Assembly: GCA_023439045.1 (NCBI GenBank)
Contig: JAEXOY010000021.1
Span: 186,001 to 250,000 of the forward strand
DNA from: Bacillota bacterium
GTDB taxonomy: Bacteria > Bacillota > Clostridia > Acetivibrionales > DSM-1351
Length of the DNA: 64,000 nt
Direction: 5' to 3'
Shown: positions 54,227-64,000 of the stretch, piece by piece
Layout: every line of letters begins with the position of its first letter
How positions within the stretch are numbered: position 1 is the stretch's first letter
Made by a program: the position numbers and the translations under genes
The notes under the pieces: model-generated
What the model was told of the DNA's origin: nothing
Databases searched by the model: none
What the model saw: the letters and a program-made list of their open reading frames with translations, nothing else

Positions 54227-54607
54227 ATGATACAAATTGACCTTAAAGACTCAAAACCTATTTATGAACAGATAAAGGAAAAAATTAAGGGTTTGATCAT
54301 AAGCGGCATTTTAAAACCGGACGACAAGATTCCGTCGGTAAGAGAACTTGCGCAGACTCTTACAATCAATCCCAATACCATTCAAAAGGCATATAGAGAC
54401 CTTGAGTCAGAGTCAGTGATTTATACTGTAAAGGGAAAGGGTAACTTTATTTCGCCTATGGATCAGCAAACGGTAATTAATAGGGAAGCACAGCTGCTTT
54501 TTGAAATACAGAAGTGTGCTGAGGAGCTGGTATATTTGAAAACTCCAAAGAATAAGGTAGTTGATTGCATAGAAAATGTTTATACGTACAAGGAGGGTCA
54601 CAAATGA
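54227..54607 (+). CDS. GntR-family (YtrA type) repressor
   Basis: A 126-residue regulator: winged helix-turn-helix at about 10-75 (YEQIKEKIKGLIISGILKP; IPSVRELAQTLTINPNTIQK) and a short helical tail. AAAGGAGGTG (54214-54223) precedes the ATG at 54227; the longer frame from 54149 would start inside the promoter and is rejected. The stop overlaps the ATPase ATG (ATGA). It should repress its own ABC operon. Confidence 0.92.
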   Translation: MIQIDLKDSKPIYEQIKEKIKGLIISGILKPDDKIPSVRELAQTLTINPNTIQKAYRDLESESVIYTVKGKGNFISPMDQQTVINREAQLLFEIQKCAEELVYLKTPKNKVVDCIENVYTYKEGHK

Positions 54608-55503
54608 TAGAGGTTTTGAACCTAACAAAGACTTACGGTAAGTATAAAGCGCTTGATGGTTTGAATTTACACGTAAAGCAGGGATCAGTTTTTGGATTAT
54701 TAGGGCCAAATGGTTCAGGCAAGACAACTCTCATAAAGCATCTAGTGGGAGTATTTGAAAACGAAACAGGCACAGTAAAGATTGAGGGTAAGGATGTATT
54801 TGATAATGCAGAAGTAAAGGGTAAAATTATCTACATCCCAGATGATGTATTCTTCTTCTCACAATATAGTATTTTAGAGACGGCAAAGTTTTACGCAAGC
54901 CTATATCCCAACTGGAGCTGGGAAAGATTTGAGACATTGAAGCAGGCGTTTCCTATTGATATAAAAAGAAGGGTTACAAAGCTTTCAAAGGGTATGCAAA
55001 AACAGGTTGCCTTCTGGCTCAGCATATGCGCAAGGCCAAAGGTAATGATTCTTGATGAGCCGGTGGACGGACTGGATCCAGTCATGAGAAAAAAGGTGTG
55101 GAATTTGGTACTTCAGGATGTTGTGGAATATGGTACTACTGTTTTGGTATCCTCTCACAATCTAAGAGAGCTTGAAGACATTTGCGACCATGTAGGAATA
55201 ATGTTTAATGGAAAGATGATGATAGAGCGCGAGTTAGATAATATGAAGTCGGATATACACAAGCTTCAGCTGGCATATGCGGGGTATATACCTGAGAAAA
55301 TCCTGGATTCAGAAAGTATACTGCATCAAACACAAAGTGGAAGTGTTATTCAATATATTGTCAGGGGTGATAGGACTACCATAATTAATAAGGTCAGAGG
55401 CACTAACCCTGTAATACTAGATATACTGCCTCTTACTTTGGAAGAAATATTTATTTATGAACTGGGGGATAAAGGCTATGAAATCAATAACATCATTATT
55501 TAA
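54604..55503 (+). CDS. ABC transporter ATPase
   Basis: A 299-residue ATPase. Walker A GPNGSGKTT, signature KLSKGMQKQVA, Walker B VMILDEPVDGLDP and the H-loop SSHNLREL are all intact. The ATG at 54604 lies within the GntR stop, with AAGGAGGG upstream. The 3' end overlaps the permease gene by 26 bp. The unit resembles YtrA-YtrB-permease systems for envelope stress. Confidence 0.9.
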   Translation: MIEVLNLTKTYGKYKALDGLNLHVKQGSVFGLLGPNGSGKTTLIKHLVGVFENETGTVKIEGKDVFDNAEVKGKIIYIPDDVFFFSQYSILETAKFYASLYPNWSWERFETLKQAFPIDIKRRVTKLSKGMQKQVAFWLSICARPKVMILDEPVDGLDPVMRKKVWNLVLQDVVEYGTTVLVSSHNLRELEDICDHVGIMFNGKMMIERELDNMKSDIHKLQLAYAGYIPEKILDSESILHQTQSGSVIQYIVRGDRTTIINKVRGTNPVILDILPLTLEEIFIYELGDKGYEINNIII

Positions 55504-57448
55504 AAAGGGCATAATCATTAGCGACCTAAAACGCTTTTGGTGGGTAAGTGCACTATATGCTTTAGCACTCTTTCTAGCCACACCTATGATACATTTCATG
55601 AGGATGTTCACCACATCAGTTGCTGACATGGAGTTTATAAAGTTAAACATACAGGACGAACTGAGATATTTGGAGGGCAGTAGTGCTATATTTCTGATAT
55701 TAGCACCTGTAATAATAGGAACACTGTTATTTATGTATATGCAAAAATCAAAGGCAGCTTCACTGTATCACAGTCTACCTTTATCTAGGGCGGTCCTGTA
55801 TATTAATAGTTGCATATCTGCAGTAATATTACTAGTTATACCTATCTTGTTTAATGCAGGGGTAATGTTTTTGCTCAATGGCTTTACAGACTTATCAGAT
55901 ATTTATTCTGCTTCAATGATATTCAGATGGGTTGGACTGCAACTGCTTTTTGGTGTGCTATTCCTATCAATGACAATATTTACGGGGATTTTCACAGGAA
56001 ATTCTGTTGCTCAGATAGCATTTGTATATATACTAAACTTTCTGCCGTATTATCTTGTAGAATTTGTAGGGGGCAACCTTCAAAGCCTACTATATGGTTT
56101 TAGATCATACTCTAATGATTCTTTTATGGATAAACTGCCAATGAGTATGCTGTTTTTAACTAAGAGAAACTTATCAGCTAGTGTAATAGTATTATTTATC
56201 ACATTAACAATTGCTCTATTTGCTGGCGGATTGTGGGCTTTCAAAAAAAGAAAACCTGAAATGTCTGGAGAAGTTATTGCTTTTCGGTGGGTGAGACCAA
56301 TATTTATATTTGGTGTAACCACCTGCGTTGCGCTGTTAGGTGGTGCATATTTTTCAAGTGTGTTTAATACAATGCCTATGGAATTTACTATCTTTGGATT
56401 ATTCTTGGGATCATTATTGGCATATATAATTGTACAGATGATTACTAATAAAACATTTAAGGTACTAAATACCTACAAAGGTTACTTAGGATTTGCATTG
56501 GTAATGGTTATTTTGCTACTGGGTGTCAAGGTTGATATATTTGGATATCAAAACAAAGTACCAGCTCCGGAAAGCGTTGCAGAAGTATACTTTGGGAATA
56601 ACATCTATTACTGGGAGAATAGGAATAATCCAGAATACAATAATGATGACAATCAGAACGTATTTACAACGCAAGAGAATATAGAGGGTATTACTACTTT
56701 TCATAAGGCGATTTTACAACAGCGCCCGAAGGACAACAAATATAACGGAAATTATCTGATTTATAAGCTAAAAAACGGGTCTGAAATCAGAAGGTATTAT
56801 GATTATGATAAGACCGAGTTTGAAGAGCAGTTATCACCGGTATATAAAAGTGAGGAATATCTACAAAACAGGTACCCTATTTTGAAACAGACCGCAGAGG
56901 ACATAAAGTATATTGAGATAAGAAATGAGTGGGTTGACGGAAAGAATATAATTGTGTCAGACAAGGATATGCTCGCTCAACTTCAGTTATCAATATCAAA
57001 GGACGTTCAAAACCTAAAATATAGTGATATTATCAGTAATCCTTATGACAGAATAATTACTATTGCTATTAAGGATAAAGACAATAAAGTAATAGAATAT
57101 AAGTACGGTAGCTCTTATCATAATACTAAAGAATTCCTTCAAAAAAATGGTCTACTTGAAAAAATGATGTTAACTTCCGATGAAATAGCTTCCACTCTAC
57201 TAATTAACTATAATAATAGGCAGAGTGAGGGTCCTAAAACAGCAATTTATGAGCCTAGAACAGTTGAGGTTTCTGATAAGCAGATTGTGGAGGAACTAAT
57301 TGAGCTGGCTATGAATGTTAGCCATGATAAGTCCCAATCCATAGTTGTTCAATTTACCACCCAAAACGGTAGACATTATGATTTTGCGATTAATTATGAA
57401 AATGTTTCTGCTAATCTTCAAAAACTTATTGATAGTATAAGTAATTAG
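55478..57448 (+). CDS. Large ABC permease with C-terminal soluble domain (DUF6449-like)
   Basis: A 656-residue protein. The N-terminal 370 residues contain about ten hydrophobic segments, with KAASLYHSLPLSRAVLYINS near residue 90, typical of permeases paired with YtrB-type ATPases. The C-terminal 280 residues are hydrophilic and outside the membrane by prediction (YFGNNIYYWENRNNPEYNND). The start at 55478 is inside the ATPase gene, with GGGGGA 9 nt upstream. It may sense or extract a membrane-bound compound. Confidence 0.8.
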   Translation: MKSITSLFKKGIIISDLKRFWWVSALYALALFLATPMIHFMRMFTTSVADMEFIKLNIQDELRYLEGSSAIFLILAPVIIGTLLFMYMQKSKAASLYHSLPLSRAVLYINSCISAVILLVIPILFNAGVMFLLNGFTDLSDIYSASMIFRWVGLQLLFGVLFLSMTIFTGIFTGNSVAQIAFVYILNFLPYYLVEFVGGNLQSLLYGFRSYSNDSFMDKLPMSMLFLTKRNLSASVIVLFITLTIALFAGGLWAFKKRKPEMSGEVIAFRWVRPIFIFGVTTCVALLGGAYFSSVFNTMPMEFTIFGLFLGSLLAYIIVQMITNKTFKVLNTYKGYLGFALVMVILLLGVKVDIFGYQNKVPAPESVAEVYFGNNIYYWENRNNPEYNNDDNQNVFTTQENIEGITTFHKAILQQRPKDNKYNGNYLIYKLKNGSEIRRYYDYDKTEFEEQLSPVYKSEEYLQNRYPILKQTAEDIKYIEIRNEWVDGKNIIVSDKDMLAQLQLSISKDVQNLKYSDIISNPYDRIITIAIKDKDNKVIEYKYGSSYHNTKEFLQKNGLLEKMMLTSDEIASTLLINYNNRQSEGPKTAIYEPRTVEVSDKQIVEELIELAMNVSHDKSQSIVVQFTTQNGRHYDFAINYENVSANLQKLIDSISN

Positions 57449-57493
57449 TTGGTATGATGGATTAGTTAGTAGCATCTGTTGATATTAAATGTG

Positions 57494-57530
57494 TTAATGC
57501 CACTAAATCAGTTTTAGTGGCATTAGTTTT
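57494..57530 (+). terminator. Terminator of the second GntR-ABC operon
   Basis: AATGCCACTAAA (57496-57507) pairs perfectly with TTTAGTGGCATT (57513-57524); AGTTTT follows. Confidence 0.85.
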
Positions 57531-57585
57531 AGCAGTTTGTTTTCTAATTAATTCAAGTATCATATAGTTTGGAGATGATTAGCTC

Positions 57586-58704
57586 GTGATGAAATCCAGT
57601 ATAGAACTTAGTAAAGAACATGGTATAGAACCTAGTAAAGAACCTAGTAATGAATCTAGTATAGAACCTAGTATAGAATCCAGTTTAGGAACAGTTACAC
57701 GACCAATTATAGCAATTCCCATTGGGGACGTAGCGGGGATTGGTCCGGAGATAGTAGTAAAGGCGCTTTCAAGAGCTGAAATATATGATGTGTGCAGGCC
57801 AGTAGCAGTAGGAAGCATTAAGGTGCTAAAAGCCGCAGCAGCAATATGTGGATTGGATGTCTTATTTAATTCTATAGCCAATATTAGTGAAGGTATGTAT
57901 GAAGTTGGGACAGTAGATGTAATAGATATCAATAATATTGATATTGCAAGCCTCAAATATGGTGAGGTGCAGGCACCGGCAGGACGTGCTGCATTTGAGT
58001 ATATAAAGAAGTGTGTTGAATTGGCATGTATAAAAGAGGTGTGCGCAGTAGCTACAACACCAATAAATAAGCCCTCGCTAAAAGCGGCAGACATAGATTT
58101 TATAGGACATACAGAGATATTGGCTGGATTGACGAAAACTGTCGATCCATTAACTATGTTTGAAGTAAGAGGAATGAGAGTGTTTTTCCTTACACGTCAT
58201 GTTTCCCTTAGAAGGGCTTGTGATTTAATTACAAAGGACAGATTGCTAGACTATATTGACCGTTGTACCAATGCCTTGAATAGTCTAGGGGTAAAAAAGG
58301 GCACAATGGCTATAGCTGGGCTTAATCCACACAGCTCGGATAATGGGCTGTTTGGAGATGAAGAACAACTACACATTATTCCTGCTGTTGAGCAGGCGAA
58401 ATTGCTTGGCTATAGTGTTGAAGGTCCTATAGGACCTGATTCGGTATTTCACCAGGCTTTGATGGGAAAGTATAATTCAGTTCTTTCTCTTTACCATGAT
58501 CAGGGACATATTGCGACGAAGACTTTGGATTTTGAAAGAACAATTGCTTTAACTCTGGGGTTGCCATTTTTAAGAACCTCTGTAGACCATGGAACTGCGT
58601 TTGATATTGCAGGGAAAGGACAAGCGAGTGATATTAGCATGACAGAAGCGATATTGCTTGCAGCAAAATATGGTCAGAGTTATCAAAATAGTATTATTAG
58701 GTAG
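57586..58704 (+). CDS. pdxA: 4-hydroxythreonine-4-phosphate dehydrogenase family protein
   Basis: A 372-residue NAD-dependent dehydrogenase of the PdxA family, which works in pyridoxal phosphate synthesis or, for PdxA2 variants, in catabolism of 4-phospho-threonate or erythronate. Core motifs are [10 protein letters not shown] near 46, [40 protein letters not shown] and [16 protein letters not shown], with three metal-binding His. The first 36 residues are a Ser/Glu/Pro-rich extension made by a 12-bp tandem repeat; relatives start at the core. GTG 57586 or ATG 57589 is the start (GGAG at 57571). No other vitamin B6 gene is nearby, so the PdxA2 alternative is open. Confidence 0.85.
   Translation: MMKSSIELSKEHGIEPSKEPSNESSIEPSIESSLGTVTRPIIAIPIGDVAGIGPEIVVKALSRAEIYDVCRPVAVGSIKVLKAAAAICGLDVLFNSIANISEGMYEVGTVDVIDINNIDIASLKYGEVQAPAGRAAFEYIKKCVELACIKEVCAVATTPINKPSLKAADIDFIGHTEILAGLTKTVDPLTMFEVRGMRVFFLTRHVSLRRACDLITKDRLLDYIDRCTNALNSLGVKKGTMAIAGLNPHSSDNGLFGDEEQLHIIPAVEQAKLLGYSVEGPIGPDSVFHQALMGKYNSVLSLYHDQGHIATKTLDFERTIALTLGLPFLRTSVDHGTAFDIAGKGQASDISMTEAILLAAKYGQSYQNSIIR
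57598..57681 (+). repeat. Seven 12-bp tandem repeats in the 5' end of pdxA
   Basis: Seven head-to-tail units of the form AGTATAGAACCT encode [24 protein letters not shown] and SIES. The unit is a multiple of three, so copy changes alter length but not frame. Confidence 0.9.
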
Positions 58705-58713
58705 CGTTTTAAG

Positions 58714-58765
58714 TGCACTACAGGTATTAGGTATTACTAATACTTGCAGTGCATTATTATTTTTT
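58714..58765 (+). terminator. Terminator of pdxA
   Basis: TGCACT (58714-58719) with AGTGCA (58748-58753) plus inner GTATTA/TAATAC pairs, then a T-rich tail. Confidence 0.75.
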
Positions 58766-58859
58766 GAGCAATTTGCTCATTATTTATAACTGTATTATGT
58801 GATATTATAAAGATTAGTGGATTAGTGCAATATAAAAGATTATTTGATTATATTCTTAA

Positions 58860-60386
<1,527 letters not shown>

Positions 60387-60533
60387 CTTTAATTATTGTA
60401 TTTAGGGTATTTTTATATTAATATTTATAACAAGTATAGAACGTATAAATTACATTGGAGAATATAATATTTAGTTAATGGGTACAGGGCGTAAAATTGA
60501 AATGGTGAATATAAATAAATTGGAGGTCTAACA

Positions 60534-61832
60534 ATGGATATAAAAAAGTTATGTATAGATGCAAGCAATGCTTCAATACAAATGGCAGCTGCCACAACCG
60601 AACAAAAAAACAATGCGCTTCTTGCTATTGCTGATAGTCTTTTGCAACATAGGCAAGCAATAATAAAGGCAAACATGGAGGACTTAGAAAGAAGTGAGCA
60701 GGAAAGTCTTGCAGCGCCACTTCTAAAAAGGCTAAAGTTTGATGAAAAGAAGCTTAATGATGTTGTTGAGGGAATAAAGAGCTTGGTTTTGCTGGAGGAC
60801 CCTATAGGAAAAACACTCCTTTCAACCGAAATGGATAGTGGACTAGAACTTTTCAAGGTTACTTGCCCAATTGGAGTTATTGGAATAATATTTGAATCGA
60901 GGCCAGACGCATTGGTGCAGATTTCAACACTGTGCCTCAAGAGTGGCAATAGTGTACTGCTAAAGGGTGGAAGAGAGGCTATAAATACAAACAGAATTCT
61001 AGCAGAAATTATAGACGAGGCTTCACAAAAAGCTGGTTTGCCAAAGGGCTGGATTTCTCTTCTTGAAAGCAGAGACGATGTCAATGAAATGCTAAAAATG
61101 GACGAGTACATAGATTTATTGATACCACGTGGGTCAAACGACTTTGTGAGATATATAATGAATAACTCAACTATACCTGTAATGGGGCATGCTGATGGAA
61201 TATGTCATGTATATATAGATAAAGCGGCTGATATGGATATGGCATTAAAGATAGCAGTTGACTCAAAGACTCAGTCGGTTGCGGTATGCAATGCAACCGA
61301 GACATTACTTGTACACAAGGACATAGCCAAGGATTTTCTGCCTACTATAAAAAGTATATATGAAAGCAAGAAGGTAAAGATGCTTGGTTGTGAAAAGACC
61401 TTGGATATTATTGATATAGAACCTGCTTCGCAGGAGGACTGGAAAACCGAATACCTGGATTATATTATCTCTATCAAGGTTGTTGATGATTGTGATGAGG
61501 CAATTTCACATATTAATACTTATGGGTCAGGCCATACCGACAGTATTGTTACTTCTGATAAAAATACTGCGGTAAGGTTTATGAATCTAGTAGACTCAGG
61601 CAATGTATTCTGGAATGCGTCTACTCGTTTTAGTGATGGATTTAAGTATGGCTTTGGAGCTGAAGTAGGCATCAGCACCAGCAAGCTTCATGCCCGTGGT
61701 CCTGTTGGGTTAGAGGGTCTTGTAAGCTATAAATATATGATTGCGGGAGAGGGGCATATTGTCGATGATTATGCGACCAATAAAAAAAGCTTTTCTCACA
61801 AGACAATAAGCAAGAGAGTACAGGATATATAA
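60534..61832 (+). CDS. proA: Gamma-glutamyl phosphate reductase
   Basis: Second enzyme of proline synthesis, reducing glutamyl 5-phosphate to the semialdehyde with NADPH. It has 432 residues. Recognisable regions are the NADP-binding part FESRPDALVQISTLCLKSGN with VLLKGGREA, and the catalytic Cys in SVAVCNATETLL (about 250). The C-terminus AEVGISTSKLHARGPVGLEG is typical. TTGGAGG precedes the ATG. Usually proB lies next to it; no proB is present in this window. Confidence 0.95.
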   Translation: MDIKKLCIDASNASIQMAAATTEQKNNALLAIADSLLQHRQAIIKANMEDLERSEQESLAAPLLKRLKFDEKKLNDVVEGIKSLVLLEDPIGKTLLSTEMDSGLELFKVTCPIGVIGIIFESRPDALVQISTLCLKSGNSVLLKGGREAINTNRILAEIIDEASQKAGLPKGWISLLESRDDVNEMLKMDEYIDLLIPRGSNDFVRYIMNNSTIPVMGHADGICHVYIDKAADMDMALKIAVDSKTQSVAVCNATETLLVHKDIAKDFLPTIKSIYESKKVKMLGCEKTLDIIDIEPASQEDWKTEYLDYIISIKVVDDCDEAISHINTYGSGHTDSIVTSDKNTAVRFMNLVDSGNVFWNASTRFSDGFKYGFGAEVGISTSKLHARGPVGLEGLVSYKYMIAGEGHIVDDYATNKKSFSHKTISKRVQDI

Positions 61833-61967
61833 AATTTTGTAGAACAAGGCTTTCAACTTAAGAATAGGCTTTAACTAAGAATAAGATTTACAATGTATAA
61901 TAAGTTTACAACAATGTAAAAGTTTTTGTACAAAAAATAAAGTAGAGGGTGAAAGGAGAAAGGCTAT

Positions 61968-62351
61968 ATGAAATTTGAAATAGTATCAACAACAAAGGCA
62001 CCGGCAGCAATCGGACCTTATTCTCAGGCGGTAAAATGCGGAAATATGATTTATACATCAGGGGCAATTCCAACTGATCCGACTACAGGGGACGTAGTAC
62101 CAGGTGGTGCAGCTGAGCAGGCTGAACAGGCACTCAAAAACTTATCGGAGGTGCTTGTAGCTGCAGGTGCGAAGCTTACTGATGTTATAAAGACTACAGT
62201 TTTTATTAAGGATATGAATCATTTTGCTGCTATTAATGAGGTTTATAAGAAATACTTTACTGAGAATTTTCCTGCAAGATCATGTGTAGAGGTAGCTCGT
62301 CTACCAAAGGACGTTCTTGTAGAAATTGAGTGTGTAGCGATAATTGAATAA
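61968..62351 (+). CDS. ridA: RidA-family enamine/imine deaminase
   Basis: A 127-residue trimeric enzyme that hydrolyses reactive 2-aminoacrylate and related imines formed by PLP enzymes. The active-site Arg lies in PARSCVEVARLP (about residue 105) and the Glu in VEIECVAI (about 120); YSQAVKCGNMIYTSG is the N-terminal signature. GAAAGGAGAAAGG precedes the ATG. The 135-bp gap after proA contains short AT repeats but no terminator, so co-transcription with proA is possible. Confidence 0.95.
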   Translation: MKFEIVSTTKAPAAIGPYSQAVKCGNMIYTSGAIPTDPTTGDVVPGGAAEQAEQALKNLSEVLVAAGAKLTDVIKTTVFIKDMNHFAAINEVYKKYFTENFPARSCVEVARLPKDVLVEIECVAIIE

Positions 62352-62437
62352 TTATAGAATTCATTATTTTTTATCATGATTTTCTTTATTGCCACCATCA
62401 AAGAATGCCGTCCATTGTAATATCTTTCAGCAATTTC

Positions 62438-62494
62438 ATGGGCTTCACCTCTGGATACATATTATGTCAACATTTTGTCAGAGATGAAGCCCAT
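62438..62494. repeat. Long-loop inverted repeat between convergent genes
   Basis: ATGGGCTTCAcCTCTG (62438-62453) and CAGAGaTGAAGCCCAT (62479-62494) pair over about 15 bp with a 25-nt loop. Neither strand has a good T-run after it, so it is not a clear intrinsic terminator. Confidence 0.5.
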
Positions 62495-62507
62495 ATTATA
62501 ACAATTT

Positions 62508-64000
62508 TTAAAAGTCTTTATAAAAGGTAATTGTATCTTCCATCTCTATATCTCTGTTATCCGGATTAAATGCTTTGTTATATTTGGATTCTAACAGCTT
62601 TCCGTACTTTGTTCGCTGGTTTGTCATTTGGAGCACCAATTCACTATATGCAGGCTGCTTTGCAAGATTTTCACGTATTGGCCGTGAGAAAGGGCAGTAT
62701 CTAAACAAGATACTTCTTGCAACCTTATTTAACCGAAGTATTCCCGTAGATTCACTATTTATGTAAGACTCATAGTCACTTGTAAATATATCTCTAACCA
62801 CATTTCTGAACTTAGCGCACTGTACTTTAATCTTTTCTTTCACATCGTCAGAGAGATCCTTATTGGTTTTTATGAACTGAATATAGTCACTATACTCAGA
62901 GGTAAGGGACTTTTCCGTTACATCATTCCAAGCTGCCCCCATCATTGTCCTACACAATTCCCATCTAAAGTTACCCACAAGCTTCAATATTATATCATTA
63001 AGGTCTTCATCGCAGAAGGCTGGTAATATAAACCGCCCCGGGGTGTTTCTGGCCTTGCCTGAGAGTTCCTGCCACATTGAACCTCTGGCCCCAAAGGTGG
63101 GAACAATTATAATGTCTGGAAGAACTTCTTTCATAATAGGTGTTCTATCCATACTTATCTGCTGCTGACCGGCTCTGAACCATACCTCACGATAAAAAGC
63201 AGAGTAGTCAATACGTAGCAGCTTTTGGAGTACTTCCTCTATTTTCTCAGGAGTAACCGCACATTTTTCAAGGTCTCTGGTGATCATATCTTTATGTAAG
63301 ATAGGGAAATAGCTACTGATATGCCCGTGACATATTTTCTGGTTTGGCTTGAGCATACTGTTTATTTCAAACTTAAGTCTACCCAAACTATCATTGTCAT
63401 AGTCAGCTTTATCCTGATCGGTAACCTGCTTACGTCTTTTCATATCTCTGAAGTTATCATAGTAGTCCAATCCAAACTCATTGATACTTGGGTCCTTTTC
63501 CATTTTATATATCATATCAAACCACTGAATACATGAAGACACATCAAATCTTCCACTACTATACTGCTTTTCACACATTCTGTAGAGTGTAAAAATTTGC
63601 TCGTGTGTCAAAAGCTTTTCATCCATGTAACCATAGTTTAGAAACATTCTTATGTACTTAGGAATATTGTTGTTACTTTCTAATGCCTTGTGTAGTGCAA
63701 TAGAGTATAATTCAAAAAAGTCGGCAGTTATAGTACCTCTAAGCTCACGTATTTCAGGTGCCGAGGAGGACTTATCCTTCAGACTGCGAAACATTCCCAT
63801 GTTTTTTAAGAATATTTCAGTCTTATCTTTTGGGAAATTGCAATAAGTAAGAATATTTTCAAGACTGTTGTTGAGTTCTGAGGGGAGTTCGTCCGAATCT
63901 GATATAGAAGTCTGGCTCAACCCTGTAGAGTTTATTATATTCTGCAGCATATTTGGAAGGTTATCTGTTTTTATACTGTACAGGCAGTCGAATTCATTTT
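62508..64000 (-). CDS. Unrecognised protein, 5' end beyond the window
   Basis: An uninterrupted frame of at least 497 codons. The first ATG in the window is at 63950, but no ribosome site precedes it and the frame stays open to the window edge (EFDCLYSIKTDNLPN), so the true start is probably outside. The sequence is soluble, mixed charge and helix-rich, with no signal peptide, membrane segment or motif I recognise. A stretch DIIIVPTFGARGSMWQELSG (about 280 residues from the internal ATG) may be part of an active or binding site. No function is proposed. Confidence 0.75.
   Translation of the reverse strand, partial: NEFDCLYSIKTDNLPNMLQNIINSTGLSQTSISDSDELPSELNNSLENILTYCNFPKDKTEIFLKNMGMFRSLKDKSSSAPEIRELRGTITADFFELYSIALHKALESNNNIPKYIRMFLNYGYMDEKLLTHEQIFTLYRMCEKQYSSGRFDVSSCIQWFDMIYKMEKDPSINEFGLDYYDNFRDMKRRKQVTDQDKADYDNDSLGRLKFEINSMLKPNQKICHGHISSYFPILHKDMITRDLEKCAVTPEKIEEVLQKLLRIDYSAFYREVWFRAGQQQISMDRTPIMKEVLPDIIIVPTFGARGSMWQELSGKARNTPGRFILPAFCDEDLNDIILKLVGNFRWELCRTMMGAAWNDVTEKSLTSEYSDYIQFIKTNKDLSDDVKEKIKVQCAKFRNVVRDIFTSDYESYINSESTGILRLNKVARSILFRYCPFSRPIRENLAKQPAYSELVLQMTNQRTKYGKLLESKYNKAFNPDNRDIEMEDTITFYKDF

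Noticed and set aside
57579..58094. Minus-strand open frame of 171 codons across pdxA
   Set aside because: It is a shadow of the plus-strand PdxA frame: low-complexity Ser/Thr/Ile protein, no ribosome site, and the opposite strand encodes clear PdxA motifs.
60425..61111. Minus-strand open frame of 228 codons across proA
   Set aside because: Shadow of ProA; composition is Ser/Leu/Phe-rich and no family pattern or ribosome site is present.
62438..62494. Bidirectional terminator between ridA and the last gene
   Set aside because: The stem is good, but the loop is long and neither side has a convincing T-run.

Overview
The window looks like chromosomal DNA of a low-GC, anaerobic Gram-positive bacterium, most likely class Clostridia (Bacillota). 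The evidence is the AT-rich sequence, strong AGGAGG-type ribosome binding sites with frequent GTG and TTG starts, two rubrerythrins of opposite domain order, a polyamine ABC operon headed by a helix-turn-helix/cupin regulator, and YtrA-type GntR-ABC modules. I cannot name genus or species. I found no tRNA, rRNA, CRISPR array or intact insertion sequence.

Layout. (1) 1-22143 is mostly housekeeping: potABCD and its regulator; a TetR/MBL-hydrolase pair; rubrerythrin; iron alcohol dehydrogenase; a hemolysin III-type membrane protein; an acyl-CoA ligase; a uridine kinase-like enzyme; a BMP-type nucleoside ABC transporter; a MATE exporter; then engB, a DUF445 protein and a CDF metal exporter. Long intergenic stretches here carry degenerate tandem repeats. 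(2) 22398-34560 is an accessory region that starts at a reverse-type rubrerythrin gene and is punctuated by two more in-frame copies of that gene's last 16-20 codons (25363-25422 and 34505-34555). Between the copies lie a truncated serine recombinase, a decayed InlB-repeat gene, a Big_2 surface protein, a GNAT enzyme, a DUF2262 protein, a MerR-controlled TPR/double aspartyl-protease plus MFS unit, and a SecA-like ATPase with a C-terminal membrane helix flanked by a small membrane protein and a glycine-rich micropeptide. (3) 34692-44358 is further accessory DNA: MFS, MBL and AraC genes; a decayed second AraC gene abutting a 5'-truncated FokI-type endonuclease whose catalytic domain is intact; a MerR/GyrI regulator with a textbook 19-bp-spacer promoter; and a secreted transglutaminase-InlB-lectin protein split by a frameshift in a repeat. 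(4) 44506-64000 returns to core functions: psd, pfkA, an ECF sigma factor with a DUF4179 anti-sigma protein, a zinc phospholipase C-like protein, two GntR-ABC modules, a DHH phosphoesterase, a DUF1349 protein, pdxA with a 12-bp repeat-encoded N-terminus, glpK, proA, ridA and an unrecognised gene that runs off the window edge.

The most notable items are the rubrerythrin 3'-end repeats, which suggest repeated site-specific insertion into a protein-coding gene; the SecA-like cassette inside one of those segments; the orphan FokI-family nuclease domain; and the possible slippage switch in the transglutaminase/lectin gene. All functional statements rest on reading motifs by eye; no database search was run.
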